Shown: positions 8,600 through 17,689 of the stretch, in pieces
Numbering within the stretch: the first letter of the stretch is position 1
Layout: the number at the start of each line of letters is the position of its first letter
NCBI GenBank assembly: GCA_964439265.1
Contig: CAYTOA010000013.1
Span: 1-64,000, forward strand
Direction: 5' to 3'
DNA length: 64,000 nucleotides
Source: JAGVPT01 sp964439265
GTDB lineage: Bacteria > Bacteroidota > Ignavibacteria > UBA10030 > UBA8401
Notes under the pieces: generated by a model
The model's database searches: none
What the model saw: the letters and a program-made list of their open reading frames with translations, nothing else
What the model was told of the DNA's origin: nothing
Position numbers and translations under genes: made by a program

Positions 8600-8833
8600 A
8601 TGAGAGAGTTGATACAGTATTTGCCGACTGCAGCGTTCTGCGTCGGAGCGTGGGTCTTCATCAATGGGGTTCTTCACGATATCTTTATTCTGCTTTCGGA
8701 TCACGGCAAACGATATGACCGTGATCTCCTTCGCTCGCTCATGGACGGTCATATTCTCATCACCTGCGGCGCAGTGCAAATGATCGTCTTTAGAGGATTA
8801 AGGGCGATTGAGCCGTGGGCGTTGCGTGTGTGA
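8600..8833 (+). CDS. Small hypothetical membrane protein
   Basis: 77 residues from ATG 8600; the frame extends upstream to 8513 but that part looks less protein-like. Two hydrophobic stretches are visible (about residues 6-32, YLPTAAFCVGAWVFINGVLH..., and about 52-68, HILITCGAVQMIVFRGL), joined by a charged loop. No clear ribosome binding site and no recognised family. It follows the RpiB-like gene by about 120 bases. It could be a degraded remnant. Confidence 0.4.
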   Translation: MRELIQYLPTAAFCVGAWVFINGVLHDIFILLSDHGKRYDRDLLRSLMDGHILITCGAVQMIVFRGLRAIEPWALRV

Positions 8834-9008
8834 GCCTTCTTGTCTATTGCGGAATGATCTATCCTTTTCTCAAATCAATTGTGACTATGACACTGAATGT
8901 TCTCCTGTTTCTCATGATTGTTGCTAGATTATTACTTGCGTAGCGGGAATAGGCATCTATCGATCGATAAGAAATTGATTGGATGGAGAACGGGAGACGG
9001 CTGGCGGG

Positions 9009-9054
9009 AAAATAGAAAAGGCATCTTGTTGTGACAAGAGGCCTTTTCTATTTT
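9009..9054 (-). terminator. Terminator after the STAS gene (bidirectional shape)
   Basis: AAAATAGAAAAGGC (about 9009-9022) pairs with GCCTTTTCTATTTT (9041-9054), with an inner TCTTGT/ACAAGA stem. It lies just beyond the stop of the minus-strand gene at 9064 and is U-rich when transcribed from that side. Confidence 0.75.
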
Positions 9055-9063
9055 ACATGGGAT

Positions 9064-9402
9064 TTATTGGAAGCTTTCGACGGCTTTCTTTACGGTGTCG
9101 AAGTGTTCGAATACGGAAAGTAATTTTGTCACCTCCAATAGCTTGAGGATCTTTTCTGAAGCGCCTGCGAGCTTAAGGTCGCCCTTCACATTTCGCATTG
9201 TTGTCACGCCGCCGATGAGCATGCCGAGTCCCGAGCTGTTCATCGTGGAAACGCCTTTGAGGTCGACAACGATCTTTTTCTTCTTCGCATCAATGAGTTT
9301 GTGGAGGGTATTGTTCAATTCCGTCGCGTCGGGGCCGCCGAGGACATTACCTTCAAGCGTTATCACTGTGACGCCTGATGATTCTTTCGTAGCGAATTTC
9401 AT
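9064..9402 (-). CDS. STAS-domain anti-sigma factor antagonist-like protein
   Basis: 112 residues, a single STAS domain. Strand VTVITLEGNV, then the signature DLKGVSTMNSSGLGML at about 47-62, with the likely phosphorylatable Ser56 (Asn in place of the more usual Asp before it). Stand-alone STAS proteins of the SpoIIAA/RsbV type are phosphorylated by an anti-sigma kinase and, when dephosphorylated, release sigma factors or other partners. No kinase or phosphatase gene is adjacent; the partner must be encoded elsewhere. Next upstream in the same orientation is secF, 45 bases away. Confidence 0.9.
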   Translation of the reverse strand: MKFATKESSGVTVITLEGNVLGGPDATELNNTLHKLIDAKKKKIVVDLKGVSTMNSSGLGMLIGGVTTMRNVKGDLKLAGASEKILKLLEVTKLLSVFEHFDTVKKAVESFQ

Positions 9403-9447
9403 TACTTCTATCTCCCTAAAAAAAGCCTGAAAGGAACGCCGTCTTCC

Positions 9448-10371
9448 TTAGACCTGATGGGCTTTGAGATTTTTGTACCGCGTGTAGTCGAGAACGATGG
9501 CGCTCGCCACATAAATCGATGAGTACGTGCCGGTGATTGTTCCAATTAAGAACGTAAATGCAAACCCGCGGTTCACTTCTCCGCCGAATATGATCAGCAC
9601 TACCAACACCATGATCACCGTTCCGCTCGTGATGACCGTTCTGCTCAAGGTCTCGTTAATGGACTTGTTCATGACGGTGAACAGTGTCTCACTCCGGTAG
9701 ATCTTCAGGTTTTCCCGTATCCTATCGAAAACAATAACGGTGTCGCTCGTTGAAAACCCGATCAGAGTCAGGAAGGCCGCCATAAGGTTCTGAGATATCT
9801 CGAGATTCAGGTGCGAAGAGACGCCGTTAAACAGAATGACAAGCCCAAGTGTCAGCAGCACGTCGTGAAAGAGCGCAACGACGGCAGCGACCCCGTAAAT
9901 GAATTTGAACCGGAAGCCGATGTAGATCAGGATGATGACGAGAACGGCAAGGACCGCGTAGACCGCGTTTCTCCGAAGCTCAGCCCCGATTTTCGGTTCT
10001 ATTTTCTCCTTACGGAGAACTTCAAACTTGTTGTCCTGAAATTGCGCAGCCAGGCCGGAATGAATTCTGTCAGAGACCGTTGTTCCTTGTTCCTGCGCCG
10101 ACGTTCGGATGAGGATGTCGGTGGCGGCGCCGAACGTTTTTATTTCTGTGCCCGGAAGTCCGATCTTGTCCATCGTCGTCCGCACTTCATTGATGGACGG
10201 CGGATTCTGAAATCGGACTAGAATCTCAGTACCTGAGACGAAGTCGATGCTGTAATTTACCGGCTTAAAGATGATCGCGAGGAGCCCGATGAACAGGGTC
10301 AGCCCTGAAAGCGAATACCAGATCTTTCGCTTTCCCATAAAATCGATGTTCGTTTTCTTAAATAACCTCAT
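9448..10371 (-). CDS. secF: Protein translocase subunit SecF
   Basis: 307 residues. N-terminal membrane helix (KIWYSLSGLTLFIGLLAIIF), a periplasmic domain beginning SIDFVSGTEILVRF, then five C-terminal membrane helices with the SecD/SecF family pattern (LIGFSTSDTVIVFDRIREN at about 205-225). Together with SecD it uses the proton-motive force to help release proteins moved by SecYEG. It lies 23 bases downstream of secD in the same operon. Confidence 0.97.
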   Translation of the reverse strand: MRLFKKTNIDFMGKRKIWYSLSGLTLFIGLLAIIFKPVNYSIDFVSGTEILVRFQNPPSINEVRTTMDKIGLPGTEIKTFGAATDILIRTSAQEQGTTVSDRIHSGLAAQFQDNKFEVLRKEKIEPKIGAELRRNAVYAVLAVLVIILIYIGFRFKFIYGVAAVVALFHDVLLTLGLVILFNGVSSHLNLEISQNLMAAFLTLIGFSTSDTVIVFDRIRENLKIYRSETLFTVMNKSINETLSRTVITSGTVIMVLVVLIIFGGEVNRGFAFTFLIGTITGTYSSIYVASAIVLDYTRYKNLKAHQV

Positions 10372-10394
10372 GGATAAAACTCCGAGTCCAATGA

Positions 10395-12281
10395 TTAGCC
10401 AAAATTAATGGTGGAAGTTGAGCGCGACGTCATGAAATTGAATACGACCCGCGTGATAATGATACCGGTGAAGAGGTTGGCGGCCGTGCCCATCATGACC
10501 GTGAGTGCGAATCCCTGGACCGGTCCGGTGCCGAATTGAAAGAGGACGACACCGCTGAAGAACGTCGTGATGTGCGAATCGAAGATAGCGCTGAACGCCT
10601 TCGAGTAGCCGGCCGAGATCGCCGCACTCAGAGTCTTTCCCGTCGTCATTTCTTCACGAATCCTCTCGTAAATCAGGACGTTTGTGTCGACGGCCATACC
10701 GATCGTTAAAACGATCCCCGCGATACCGGGGAGCGTCAGCGTTCCGCCGAAGGCAGCGAGCGTTGCAAAGACGAAGAGGATATTGATGAACAGAGCCATC
10801 GTTGCAACGGCTCCTCCTGTCCGATAATAAAAGAGCATGAAGAGGACGGTGATGATCAGGGCGTACGTGAAGGAATTGACGCCTGCGTGTACCGAATCCT
10901 CACCGAGTGAAGGTCCGACGCTCCGTTGTTCGATGATATCAACGGGTGCGGGGAGTGCGCCTGCCTTCAGAACGATCTCAAGCAGCCGGGCTTCGTCGAT
11001 GTTCTCCATTCCCTCGATCTCAGAACGGCCACCGCTAATCTTACCGCGGATGACAGGTGCGGAAAATACTGCGTTGTCAAGAACGATGGCCATCCGTTTA
11101 TTGACGTTCGCCCCGGTGATCCTTGCCCAATCACGCGAACCTTCGCTGTTCATGTTCATCGTGACGATGGGCTGGTTGAAATTCGGGTCGATCGTCGCAC
11201 GTGCGTCGACAATGACGCCGCCCGTCAATTCAGGCGTTTTCTTTAGACCGAGCAGACCGTAAAACTTTACTCCTTCACTCGTGAAACTCGGCTTCGACAT
11301 CCAGTAGAACTCCATGTCGCTGGGGAGGAGTTTTTGGACGTCCGGCCGGTTAAGGATACGGTCCACTTTCAATCGGTCATTCTCTGAAGCATAGCCTTCG
11401 CCCGTCCCTTTTTGATTCGGACGTACGAGCGAGAAGAACGGATGGTCTTTCGCAAATTGTTCCGGGTTTTTGTCTCCCGGGAGGGATGACTTAGAAGAAT
11501 CGGTTCCCGTGAGCGCCGAGAGCGCATCGACCTGTCTGGCGCTCGTCGTGTCTTTTGAAGCCACCGAAGCGGTCGTGTCGGTGAAGCCCTGCGACGCAAG
11601 ATACTTGTCGACTGCATCCATTGTCTTATAGATGATGTCGGGGTCTTTCATCAATTTGAATTCCAGAAGCGCAGTCCCCTGCAAAAGCTGCCGCACTTCT
11701 TCTTCCTTCGAAACACCCGGGAGTTCAACGATGATCCTTCGTGCCCCCTGTTTCTGGATCGAGGGTTCGGAAACACCGTACTGGTCGACTCGGTTGCGCA
11801 CGATCTCTATAGCGCGATCAACCGCTTTGTCGGATTCGTCGCGGAGCTTTTTGATGATGTCATCATTTGTTTCCCTCAAGCTCCCGTAGTAGCGGCTCAG
11901 CCGTATTTGTTTTTCGTCGAATTTCTGTTTGAAGATGTCGGTGACATTCCCTTCGGTAAGCTGGGTCTCTTTTTCAATGTCGGCGACGATTGCGTTATAC
12001 TGGTCGTCTTTGTTCTTTGCCAGCTCTTCGAACATCTTTAGAATATTCACTTCCAGCACAACACGGACGCCGCCCTGCAGATCAAGGCCGACCTTTATGC
12101 GTTTTGCGCGAGCATCGCGAAATTGCTTTTCATTTGTCTGGAGATACGCGGCACTGTCGGCGCCTGTGAGAGTCTCGAGATGTTTGTTCAGTCTGTACGA
12201 CTGGAAGGTAGGGTAAAGGAAGAAAATGGCAAGGCCAATTGCCGCTAACACCAGAATCAGCCTACCGCGATACTGTTTCAC
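10395..12281 (-). CDS. secD: Protein translocase subunit SecD
   Basis: 628 residues. N-terminal membrane helix, then GLDLQGGVRVVLEV at about 63-76, the large periplasmic P1 domain with VDQYGVSEPSIQKQGARRI, and six C-terminal membrane helices containing IGMAVDTNVLIYERIREE. A Ser/Thr-rich insertion (about 240-275, TTASVASKDTTSARQ...) lies in the periplasmic part. SecD and SecF are separate genes rather than fused as SecDF. First gene of the secD-secF(-STAS) group; the 329-base region upstream separates it from the divergent exported-protein gene. Confidence 0.97.
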   Translation of the reverse strand: MKQYRGRLILVLAAIGLAIFFLYPTFQSYRLNKHLETLTGADSAAYLQTNEKQFRDARAKRIKVGLDLQGGVRVVLEVNILKMFEELAKNKDDQYNAIVADIEKETQLTEGNVTDIFKQKFDEKQIRLSRYYGSLRETNDDIIKKLRDESDKAVDRAIEIVRNRVDQYGVSEPSIQKQGARRIIVELPGVSKEEEVRQLLQGTALLEFKLMKDPDIIYKTMDAVDKYLASQGFTDTTASVASKDTTSARQVDALSALTGTDSSKSSLPGDKNPEQFAKDHPFFSLVRPNQKGTGEGYASENDRLKVDRILNRPDVQKLLPSDMEFYWMSKPSFTSEGVKFYGLLGLKKTPELTGGVIVDARATIDPNFNQPIVTMNMNSEGSRDWARITGANVNKRMAIVLDNAVFSAPVIRGKISGGRSEIEGMENIDEARLLEIVLKAGALPAPVDIIEQRSVGPSLGEDSVHAGVNSFTYALIITVLFMLFYYRTGGAVATMALFINILFVFATLAAFGGTLTLPGIAGIVLTIGMAVDTNVLIYERIREEMTTGKTLSAAISAGYSKAFSAIFDSHITTFFSGVVLFQFGTGPVQGFALTVMMGTAANLFTGIIITRVVFNFMTSRSTSTINFG

Positions 12282-12610
12282 GTAGTAACCTCCGAGCGGA
12301 TATGCATTTCTTTATTTTCGGGATTGACTGTATCATGAGAGCGTTCATTCAAAAGTTTAAAAATATAACTCAAACTACCTCAAAAGTCAACGATAAACTG
12401 GCGTGAATAATCTCTCAGGGAGTGCGACCCAATGAATTATCCAACCCAAGTTTTCCCGGATTGCCCGCATGACAGCCTTCTCTTGCTCCCCTCTCCTCAG
12501 CACAATTGGATACAATATGGTAATCAAATACAATTTTGTTTGGAAACGGAGTTTGTCTATATTAATCAAACGCAAACATCTACCAGGAATTTGAAAAAGG
12601 AAGAAATCCA
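12282..12610. other. Divergent intergenic region between secD and the T9SS cargo gene
   Basis: 329 bases, AT-rich, serving as upstream region for both flanking genes. AAAGGAAG lies just before the ATG at 12611. Short reading frames on both strands show no protein-like character. No strong palindrome or repeat was seen. Confidence 0.5.
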
Positions 12611-15600
12611 ATGAAGTTGACAATTATAGTTGCTCTATTACTCGGAATGTTATTGATCGGACCATCATCTCAGACGGTTTATGCTCAAGCTGCAAATCAC
12701 GTCGTCATAAGCGAAGTGTACGGAGGAGGGGGAAATTCAGGATCAACCTACAAAAATGATTTTGTAGAATTGTACAATCCTACCTCATCTTCGGTTGATG
12801 TATCGGGATGGTCTGTTCAATATGCTTCTGCCACAGGGACGTCGTCATGGCAGGTCACCAACCTTACCGGAACAATAGCTCCCCACGGCTTCTTCTTGGT
12901 TGGAGAAGCTGCCGGAACGGGAGGGACCGTAAGTTTGCCGACGCCGGATGTTGTTGGAACCTTAGCCCTAAGTTCAACCGCTGGAAAGATTGCTTTGGTG
13001 AGCAGCACGAGCGCCTTAAGCGGAGCGAATCCCGCGAGCGCGTCTCTTGTGGACAAGGTTGGATTTGGAACCACCGCGAATGGTTACGAAGGATCCGGAC
13101 CTGCGCCTGCTCCAAGCAATTCGACATCGATCGAAAGGAAAGCGAACAGCTCATCAACGTCAACGACAATGGGGGCCGGCGGTGCCGACGAGATAGCGGG
13201 GAACGGGTACGATTCTGACAATAACGCAAATGATTTTGTTACGCGATCAGCTCCGCAGCCTCAGAATAGCGCAAGCCCTGTCGAACCATCCCTTGTTGTC
13301 GGGGGCAATGGAACCGGCACGGCGATCATCACTCCCTCGACGGTGGATGCGGCATCGGTTTCATCGTTCACAATTTCCATTGCGGGGGACGGTACGAACA
13401 CACTCGACAGCGTGATCGTCATTGTTCCCGCTGGATGGGGTTGGAGTGAATCGGCTGCGAGCATTTCTCTCTCTGGCAGCGGCATCGCGAGCGGGACCGC
13501 GGCTGTCTCCGGAGATACGATATTTGTCGGCAAGGGAGTCATTACGCAAACTGACTCATGCAAAATTACAATCTCTTCACTCACGGCGCCGGATACATCG
13601 CTCACCTCGGTGTTCATAGTGGAGACCGCACTGAACGGCGGCACCCCGATTAAAATTGGTTCGCTTGTCACCGTCACATTAATTAAAATTGTTCACATTG
13701 TCGACCTTCATATCAACGACTCACAAGGCGTTCCGGCAATTCCGTATCAGATCGGTGCAGCAGTAACGGTCTCGGGGATCATCACCGGCGATTTCAGCGC
13801 AACACAAACGAATATATTTGTTCAGGACGCAACCGGAGGCGTATGCGTGTACCGGCCGTACCGTTCTTACAATTATCAAGTCGGCGACAGTGTGACCGTT
13901 ACCGGGACGATCACTCAATTCCGCGGTCTGATTGAAATCTCTCCGGATTCGACAAAATATGTTTTGCACTCGAGCGGAAACCCTCTTCCTGACCCGTTCG
14001 TAGTAACTACGCACGATGTCAACGAGACTTTCAATACCGATATCTATACGGAACCGAACGAAGGGAGGCTCGTCCGCATCAACAATGTTACGTACAGTGC
14101 TGCGAACGGAACAATAACCGATGCCACCGGGACCGCCGCGGCGTTTCTTCCGAGCACGTGGACGGCGCCGACAGGCAATTTTGATCTCATCGGGATACTC
14201 AAGCAATACAAACCCGGCACCCCGGTGACCGCTCCTTATACGGCCAACTATGAGGTCGATCCGCGGACGTCAGCGGACGTCCTTCTGTATCCGGGCCCGG
14301 TTTTAAAAGTCGCACCGTATGAGTCCAACATTCTGCCGACGTCAGTCGTCATTAAATCAACGACCATTGCTCCGTCAATTGAAGTCGTGAAATACGGCAT
14401 CACGTCGGCATACACCGATTCTATATCTTCACCGGTGGATACGGCGCATGCCGTGGCGCTGACAAGCCTTAGACCGTCGACCGTCTATCACTATCAAGTT
14501 GCGATGACGGACTCCTCAGGGTCCAATGCGACAGGCGATGCGATCTTTATCACCGGGTCGACCTCGAGCGATTCGATCGGAGTTTTTTTCAACAAGACGG
14601 TGAACTATTCGGTTGCGCAGCCCGAAAGTGCTAAGCAATTGATTGACCTGTCGAAAGTTCTCCTGTACCGCATCAGCAGAGCGCAGCACTCCATCGATAT
14701 GTGTACGTACAGCTTCAGCGGAACGGCCGGCGCAACGATCGCATCGGCGCTCATCACTGCCCACAATCGCGGCGTCAAGATCCGCGTCATCGGTGAACAT
14801 GATAATATAGGCACGGCTCCATGGGGCACCTTGAGAAACGCCGGCATCGTCGTTATCGATGACGCGTATGACTTGATCAATGCCGGTAATGGGTTGATGC
14901 ACAACAAATTCTACGTTTTCGACCATCGCGATACCTCCCTCGTCGACTGGGTGGTCATGGGCTCATGGAATGCGACCGACCCGGGAACGAACGATGACGC
15001 TCAAAACATGATCGAGATTCAGGATCGTTCATTGGCGGAAGCATACACGATCGAATTCAACGAGATGTGGGGAAGCAGCGGTGACAGTCCAAATCAGTCG
15101 GCGTCCCGCTTCGGTATCAGGAAGACGGATAATACCCCACACCGGTTTGTCATCGGCGGGATGCCGATGGAATTGTATTTCAGTCCTTCAGACAAGACCA
15201 CCTCGAAGATCAATGCCGTGTTGAATGCGGCGACGTCTTCGATCAACGTCTGTATGTATACGTTTACGCGAGACGATCTGGCGCAGACGCTTATTGCTAA
15301 AATGAGCGGGGGGACGAAAGTACACGTCGTTATGGATAATAACACCGATACGGGAAACGAATTCGCAACGTTGCAGAGCGCCGGCATGGACGTCCATCTC
15401 AAAGCGGCGAGTCTTACCGGATTGCTTCATCACAAGTACGCGGTCATCGATGCGGACAAGCCTGCGGAGACGAACGTCGTGGTAACCGGGTCACACAATT
15501 GGTCGAGTGCTGCAGAGACAGCGAACAATGAAAATACTCTGATCATCCACAGCAAACATATCGCCAACCTGTATCTGCAGGAATTCAAGCAGCGGTATGT

Positions 15601-15925
15601 TGATGCCGGTGGAAGTGAAGACATTGTCCTTTCGGTCAATCAGCTCCAGACCGCTCTGCCGACCAGCTACGGTCTTCAACAAAACTACCCGAACCCCTTT
15701 AACCCGTCGACACGTATCCAGTTCTCGATCGTCGACGTGCGGTTCGTCTCATTGAAGGTCTATGACATCCTCGGAAGAAGTGTTGCGACGCTGGTTAATG
15801 AACGGATGAGCCCTGGCGTATACACGGTTACATGGAATGCTGCGCGTCTATCGAGCGGCATATATTTAGTGCGCCTGGAAGCAGGAAGTTTTTCAGAAGT
15901 CCGAAAGATCGTGTTGATGAAGTGA
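12611..15925 (+). CDS. Exported LTD / OB-fold / twin phospholipase-D-like protein with T9SS sorting signal
   Basis: 1104 residues. Signal peptide 1 to about 26 (ends VYAQ). Lamin-tail-like domain about 29-175 (VVISEVYGGGGNSGS..., FVELYNPTSSSVDVSGW). Beta-rich Ser/Thr segments follow, then an OB-fold resembling those of extracellular nucleases (about 370-470, ITGDFSATQTNIFVQDATGG). A fibronectin-like part (about 560-650) precedes two PLD half-sites: H764-N-K766-x4-D771 and H940-H-K942-x4-D947, each followed by GSWNATD or GSHNWSS. The last 80 residues start QQNYPNPFNPS and are a type IX secretion C-terminal domain. The LTD plus OB pairing is typical of secreted nucleases, and PLD domains also occur as Nuc-type endonucleases, so an exported nuclease or phosphodiesterase is inferred. 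Confidence 0.9.
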   Translation: MKLTIIVALLLGMLLIGPSSQTVYAQAANHVVISEVYGGGGNSGSTYKNDFVELYNPTSSSVDVSGWSVQYASATGTSSWQVTNLTGTIAPHGFFLVGEAAGTGGTVSLPTPDVVGTLALSSTAGKIALVSSTSALSGANPASASLVDKVGFGTTANGYEGSGPAPAPSNSTSIERKANSSSTSTTMGAGGADEIAGNGYDSDNNANDFVTRSAPQPQNSASPVEPSLVVGGNGTGTAIITPSTVDAASVSSFTISIAGDGTNTLDSVIVIVPAGWGWSESAASISLSGSGIASGTAAVSGDTIFVGKGVITQTDSCKITISSLTAPDTSLTSVFIVETALNGGTPIKIGSLVTVTLIKIVHIVDLHINDSQGVPAIPYQIGAAVTVSGIITGDFSATQTNIFVQDATGGVCVYRPYRSYNYQVGDSVTVTGTITQFRGLIEISPDSTKYVLHSSGNPLPDPFVVTTHDVNETFNTDIYTEPNEGRLVRINNVTYSAANGTITDATGTAAAFLPSTWTAPTGNFDLIGILKQYKPGTPVTAPYTANYEVDPRTSADVLLYPGPVLKVAPYESNILPTSVVIKSTTIAPSIEVVKYGITSAYTDSISSPVDTAHAVALTSLRPSTVYHYQVAMTDSSGSNATGDAIFITGSTSSDSIGVFFNKTVNYSVAQPESAKQLIDLSKVLLYRISRAQHSIDMCTYSFSGTAGATIASALITAHNRGVKIRVIGEHDNIGTAPWGTLRNAGIVVIDDAYDLINAGNGLMHNKFYVFDHRDTSLVDWVVMGSWNATDPGTNDDAQNMIEIQDRSLAEAYTIEFNEMWGSSGDSPNQSASRFGIRKTDNTPHRFVIGGMPMELYFSPSDKTTSKINAVLNAATSSINVCMYTFTRDDLAQTLIAKMSGGTKVHVVMDNNTDTGNEFATLQSAGMDVHLKAASLTGLLHHKYAVIDADKPAETNVVVTGSHNWSSAAETANNENTLIIHSKHIANLYLQEFKQRYVDAGGSEDIVLSVNQLQTALPTSYGLQQNYPNPFNPSTRIQFSIVDVRFVSLKVYDILGRSVATLVNERMSPGVYTVTWNAARLSSGIYLVRLEAGSFSEVRKIVLMK

Positions 15926-15976
15926 TTCCTGTCGTGCCCTTCGCTAGGTCCCGACAGAAAATGCCGGTCGACGATT

Positions 15977-16025
15977 CCCTACGGGTCTATGACCCGTAGG
16001 GTCGTTCAACGAATCTGCGATTCGT
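15977..16025. repeat. Multi-hairpin dispersed repeat, copy A
   Basis: Perfect 11-bp stem CCCTACGGGTC (15977-15987) / GACCCGTAGGG (15991-16001) with loop TAT, followed by ACGAATC (16009-16015) / GATTCGT (16019-16025) with loop TGC. A related arrangement, in opposite orientation, lies at 25505-25552. It sits between the T9SS cargo gene and the TPR-like gene. There is no T run, so a simple terminator is not favoured. Confidence 0.7.
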
Positions 16026-16064
16026 AGAATCGTAGATAAACGACTCGTCGAGGACCTGCTCAAG

Positions 16065-16790
16065 ATGGCCAAACAATGTTCATCCTGGGCACGCGGACTG
16101 AGCGAACGCGTTGAAGGACCCCGCGACTGGTCTGGAGGTAACCCCCGTTTAGATTACGTCGGATTAAAACGTACCGCGTCGCCGCACTCTGACAGTATTG
16201 ATTTTCACGATGACGCTGCGTATTTTAGTCCTCAATTAGAGGAACTGATGTCCGATTTCTCTCGTGAAGAAATACGTCTTCGCTTCTCTTCTGCCACGAA
16301 CTTCAACGAAATTTTTGATGCGTTCGAGTCGGCAATCAATCAGCACATCGACGATATCGAACTCTACCGCCAACTTTTCTGGAACGATTCCCTTCGCATC
16401 GACGAGATTATCTTGTTCGGCGAAAAACTCGCCAAGGAGTTCCCGCACAACGCGTACGATGTGTACATGTGGATGGCGAACGTTTTCGAAGCGGTCTTTT
16501 CCTCGGAAGACAATTTTGAACACAGCCTGATGTATTATCAAAAGGCCGCTGCGGTCAACCCGGCCGTGCCCGACCCGTACCTCGATGCATGCGATTGTTA
16601 CGATCCCGACCTGAATATTCCGCCGCTTGAGTCGTTGATCGATTTTGTGAAAAAAGGTCTCGACAGCGCAAGTGAGAAGAAAAATCTGAGCAGCCGCCTT
16701 TCGTATCTCTACCACCTCCTCGGGGATGAAGACCTCGCTGAGTACTATCGTTTGATGGCGGAAGAGGCGGGAGAGCTGCCCCCGTCATGA
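16065..16790 (+). CDS. TPR-like hypothetical protein
   Basis: 241 residues if ATG 16065 is used; a start at ATG 16248, with AGAGGA four bases before it, would give 180 residues and may be the true one, because the first 45 or so residues look little like protein. The body is acidic and helical with TPR-like repeats (ALE-type pattern around residues 125-180, DVYMWMANVFEAVFSSEDNF then HSLMYYQKAAAVNPAVPDPY). No signal peptide. It overlaps the next gene by 4 nt (ATGA), so it is translationally coupled to an EamA transporter and a TrmH-like methylase. Function unknown. Confidence 0.7.
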   Translation: MAKQCSSWARGLSERVEGPRDWSGGNPRLDYVGLKRTASPHSDSIDFHDDAAYFSPQLEELMSDFSREEIRLRFSSATNFNEIFDAFESAINQHIDDIELYRQLFWNDSLRIDEIILFGEKLAKEFPHNAYDVYMWMANVFEAVFSSEDNFEHSLMYYQKAAAVNPAVPDPYLDACDCYDPDLNIPPLESLIDFVKKGLDSASEKKNLSSRLSYLYHLLGDEDLAEYYRLMAEEAGELPPS

Positions 16791-17689
16791 AGAAGCTCAA
16801 GGGGTATCTTTTCATCGCCATCGCCGCGACGTTGTGGGGAGCCTCGGCCACGATCGTCAAGCACCTCTTCAACATCCAGTATCCTCCCCTCATCATCGTC
16901 CAGACGCGCGTTTCCATCGCGTTCGTCATACTCGCTGTTTTCTTTCTCCTCACCAACCCGCGCAGCCTGGGTTTCAGATTCCGGGACGTGCCGCATATCT
17001 TCCTGGTCGGAGTGTGCGGAATAGCCGGGTCGAACTACTTTTATTATTTCGCGATCAAAGAATCGAATGTGGCGACGGCGATCGTCGTCCAGTATTCAGC
17101 TCCGATCATGGTGGCTCTCTACGCCATCGCGATACAACATGAGAAAATGACCCGCTTTAAGCTCCTGGCCTTGATCTTTTCGACTGCGGGCATCTTTCTC
17201 GCCGTCGGAGGCCTGAACGGATTGCTCCTCGCCAACCGCAAAGGGATCGTCTTCGCACTTGCTGCGGCGGTCGCCTATGCCATATTCAATCTTGCGGGGA
17301 AACCCCTGACAAAAAAATATTCGGTCTGGTCGTCGCTCGTTTTCGCGCTCGGCGCTGCCACGCTTTTCTGGATGGTAGTGCAGCCGCCGCAGACGATACT
17401 TGCGGCAGGATACTCCTTCACTGATTGGGGGGTCTTCGCTCTCGTTTCCACGACATCTATCTTGGTCCCGTATTCATTCTATTTCTTCGGGCTCCAATAT
17501 CTCTCACCGACGCGTGCGATCATCACCAGTACTTTGGAACCGGTCGTCGCAATCGCAACAGAATTCATTTTTTTGGGGGGGACTATGGGTCCGCTCCAGA
17601 TCGCGGGGGCCGTTCTGGTTGTTGGCTCGATCATTCTGCTGGAGACCACTTCCGGGACTCAACAGGAGGGGACGGCAGAAATCGCATGA
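16787..17689 (+). CDS. EamA/DMT-family transporter
   Basis: 300 residues with about ten hydrophobic helices in two five-helix halves (EamA repeats), starting GYLFIAIAATLWGASATIV and second half GIVFALAAAVAYAIFNLAG. Members of this drug/metabolite transporter superfamily export amino acids, nucleotides or other small metabolites; the substrate cannot be read from sequence. The start ATG 16787 overlaps the stop of the preceding gene and its own stop overlaps the next start by 4 nt, so three genes form one tightly coupled unit. Confidence 0.93.
   Translation: MKKLKGYLFIAIAATLWGASATIVKHLFNIQYPPLIIVQTRVSIAFVILAVFFLLTNPRSLGFRFRDVPHIFLVGVCGIAGSNYFYYFAIKESNVATAIVVQYSAPIMVALYAIAIQHEKMTRFKLLALIFSTAGIFLAVGGLNGLLLANRKGIVFALAAAVAYAIFNLAGKPLTKKYSVWSSLVFALGAATLFWMVVQPPQTILAAGYSFTDWGVFALVSTTSILVPYSFYFFGLQYLSPTRAIITSTLEPVVAIATEFIFLGGTMGPLQIAGAVLVVGSIILLETTSGTQQEGTAEIA

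Noticed and set aside
8887..8943. 18-codon hydrophobic micro-ORF (MTLNVLLFLMIV...)
   Set aside because: No ribosome site, no conservation evidence; too short to support.
12432..12614. 60-codon plus-strand frame before the T9SS cargo gene
   Set aside because: It ends inside the cargo gene's ribosome site and start; composition is not protein-like. Upstream region is more likely.
15925..16065. CRISPR-like array from the closely spaced palindromes
   Set aside because: The palindromes differ from each other and there are no equal-length spacers; no cas genes in the window.
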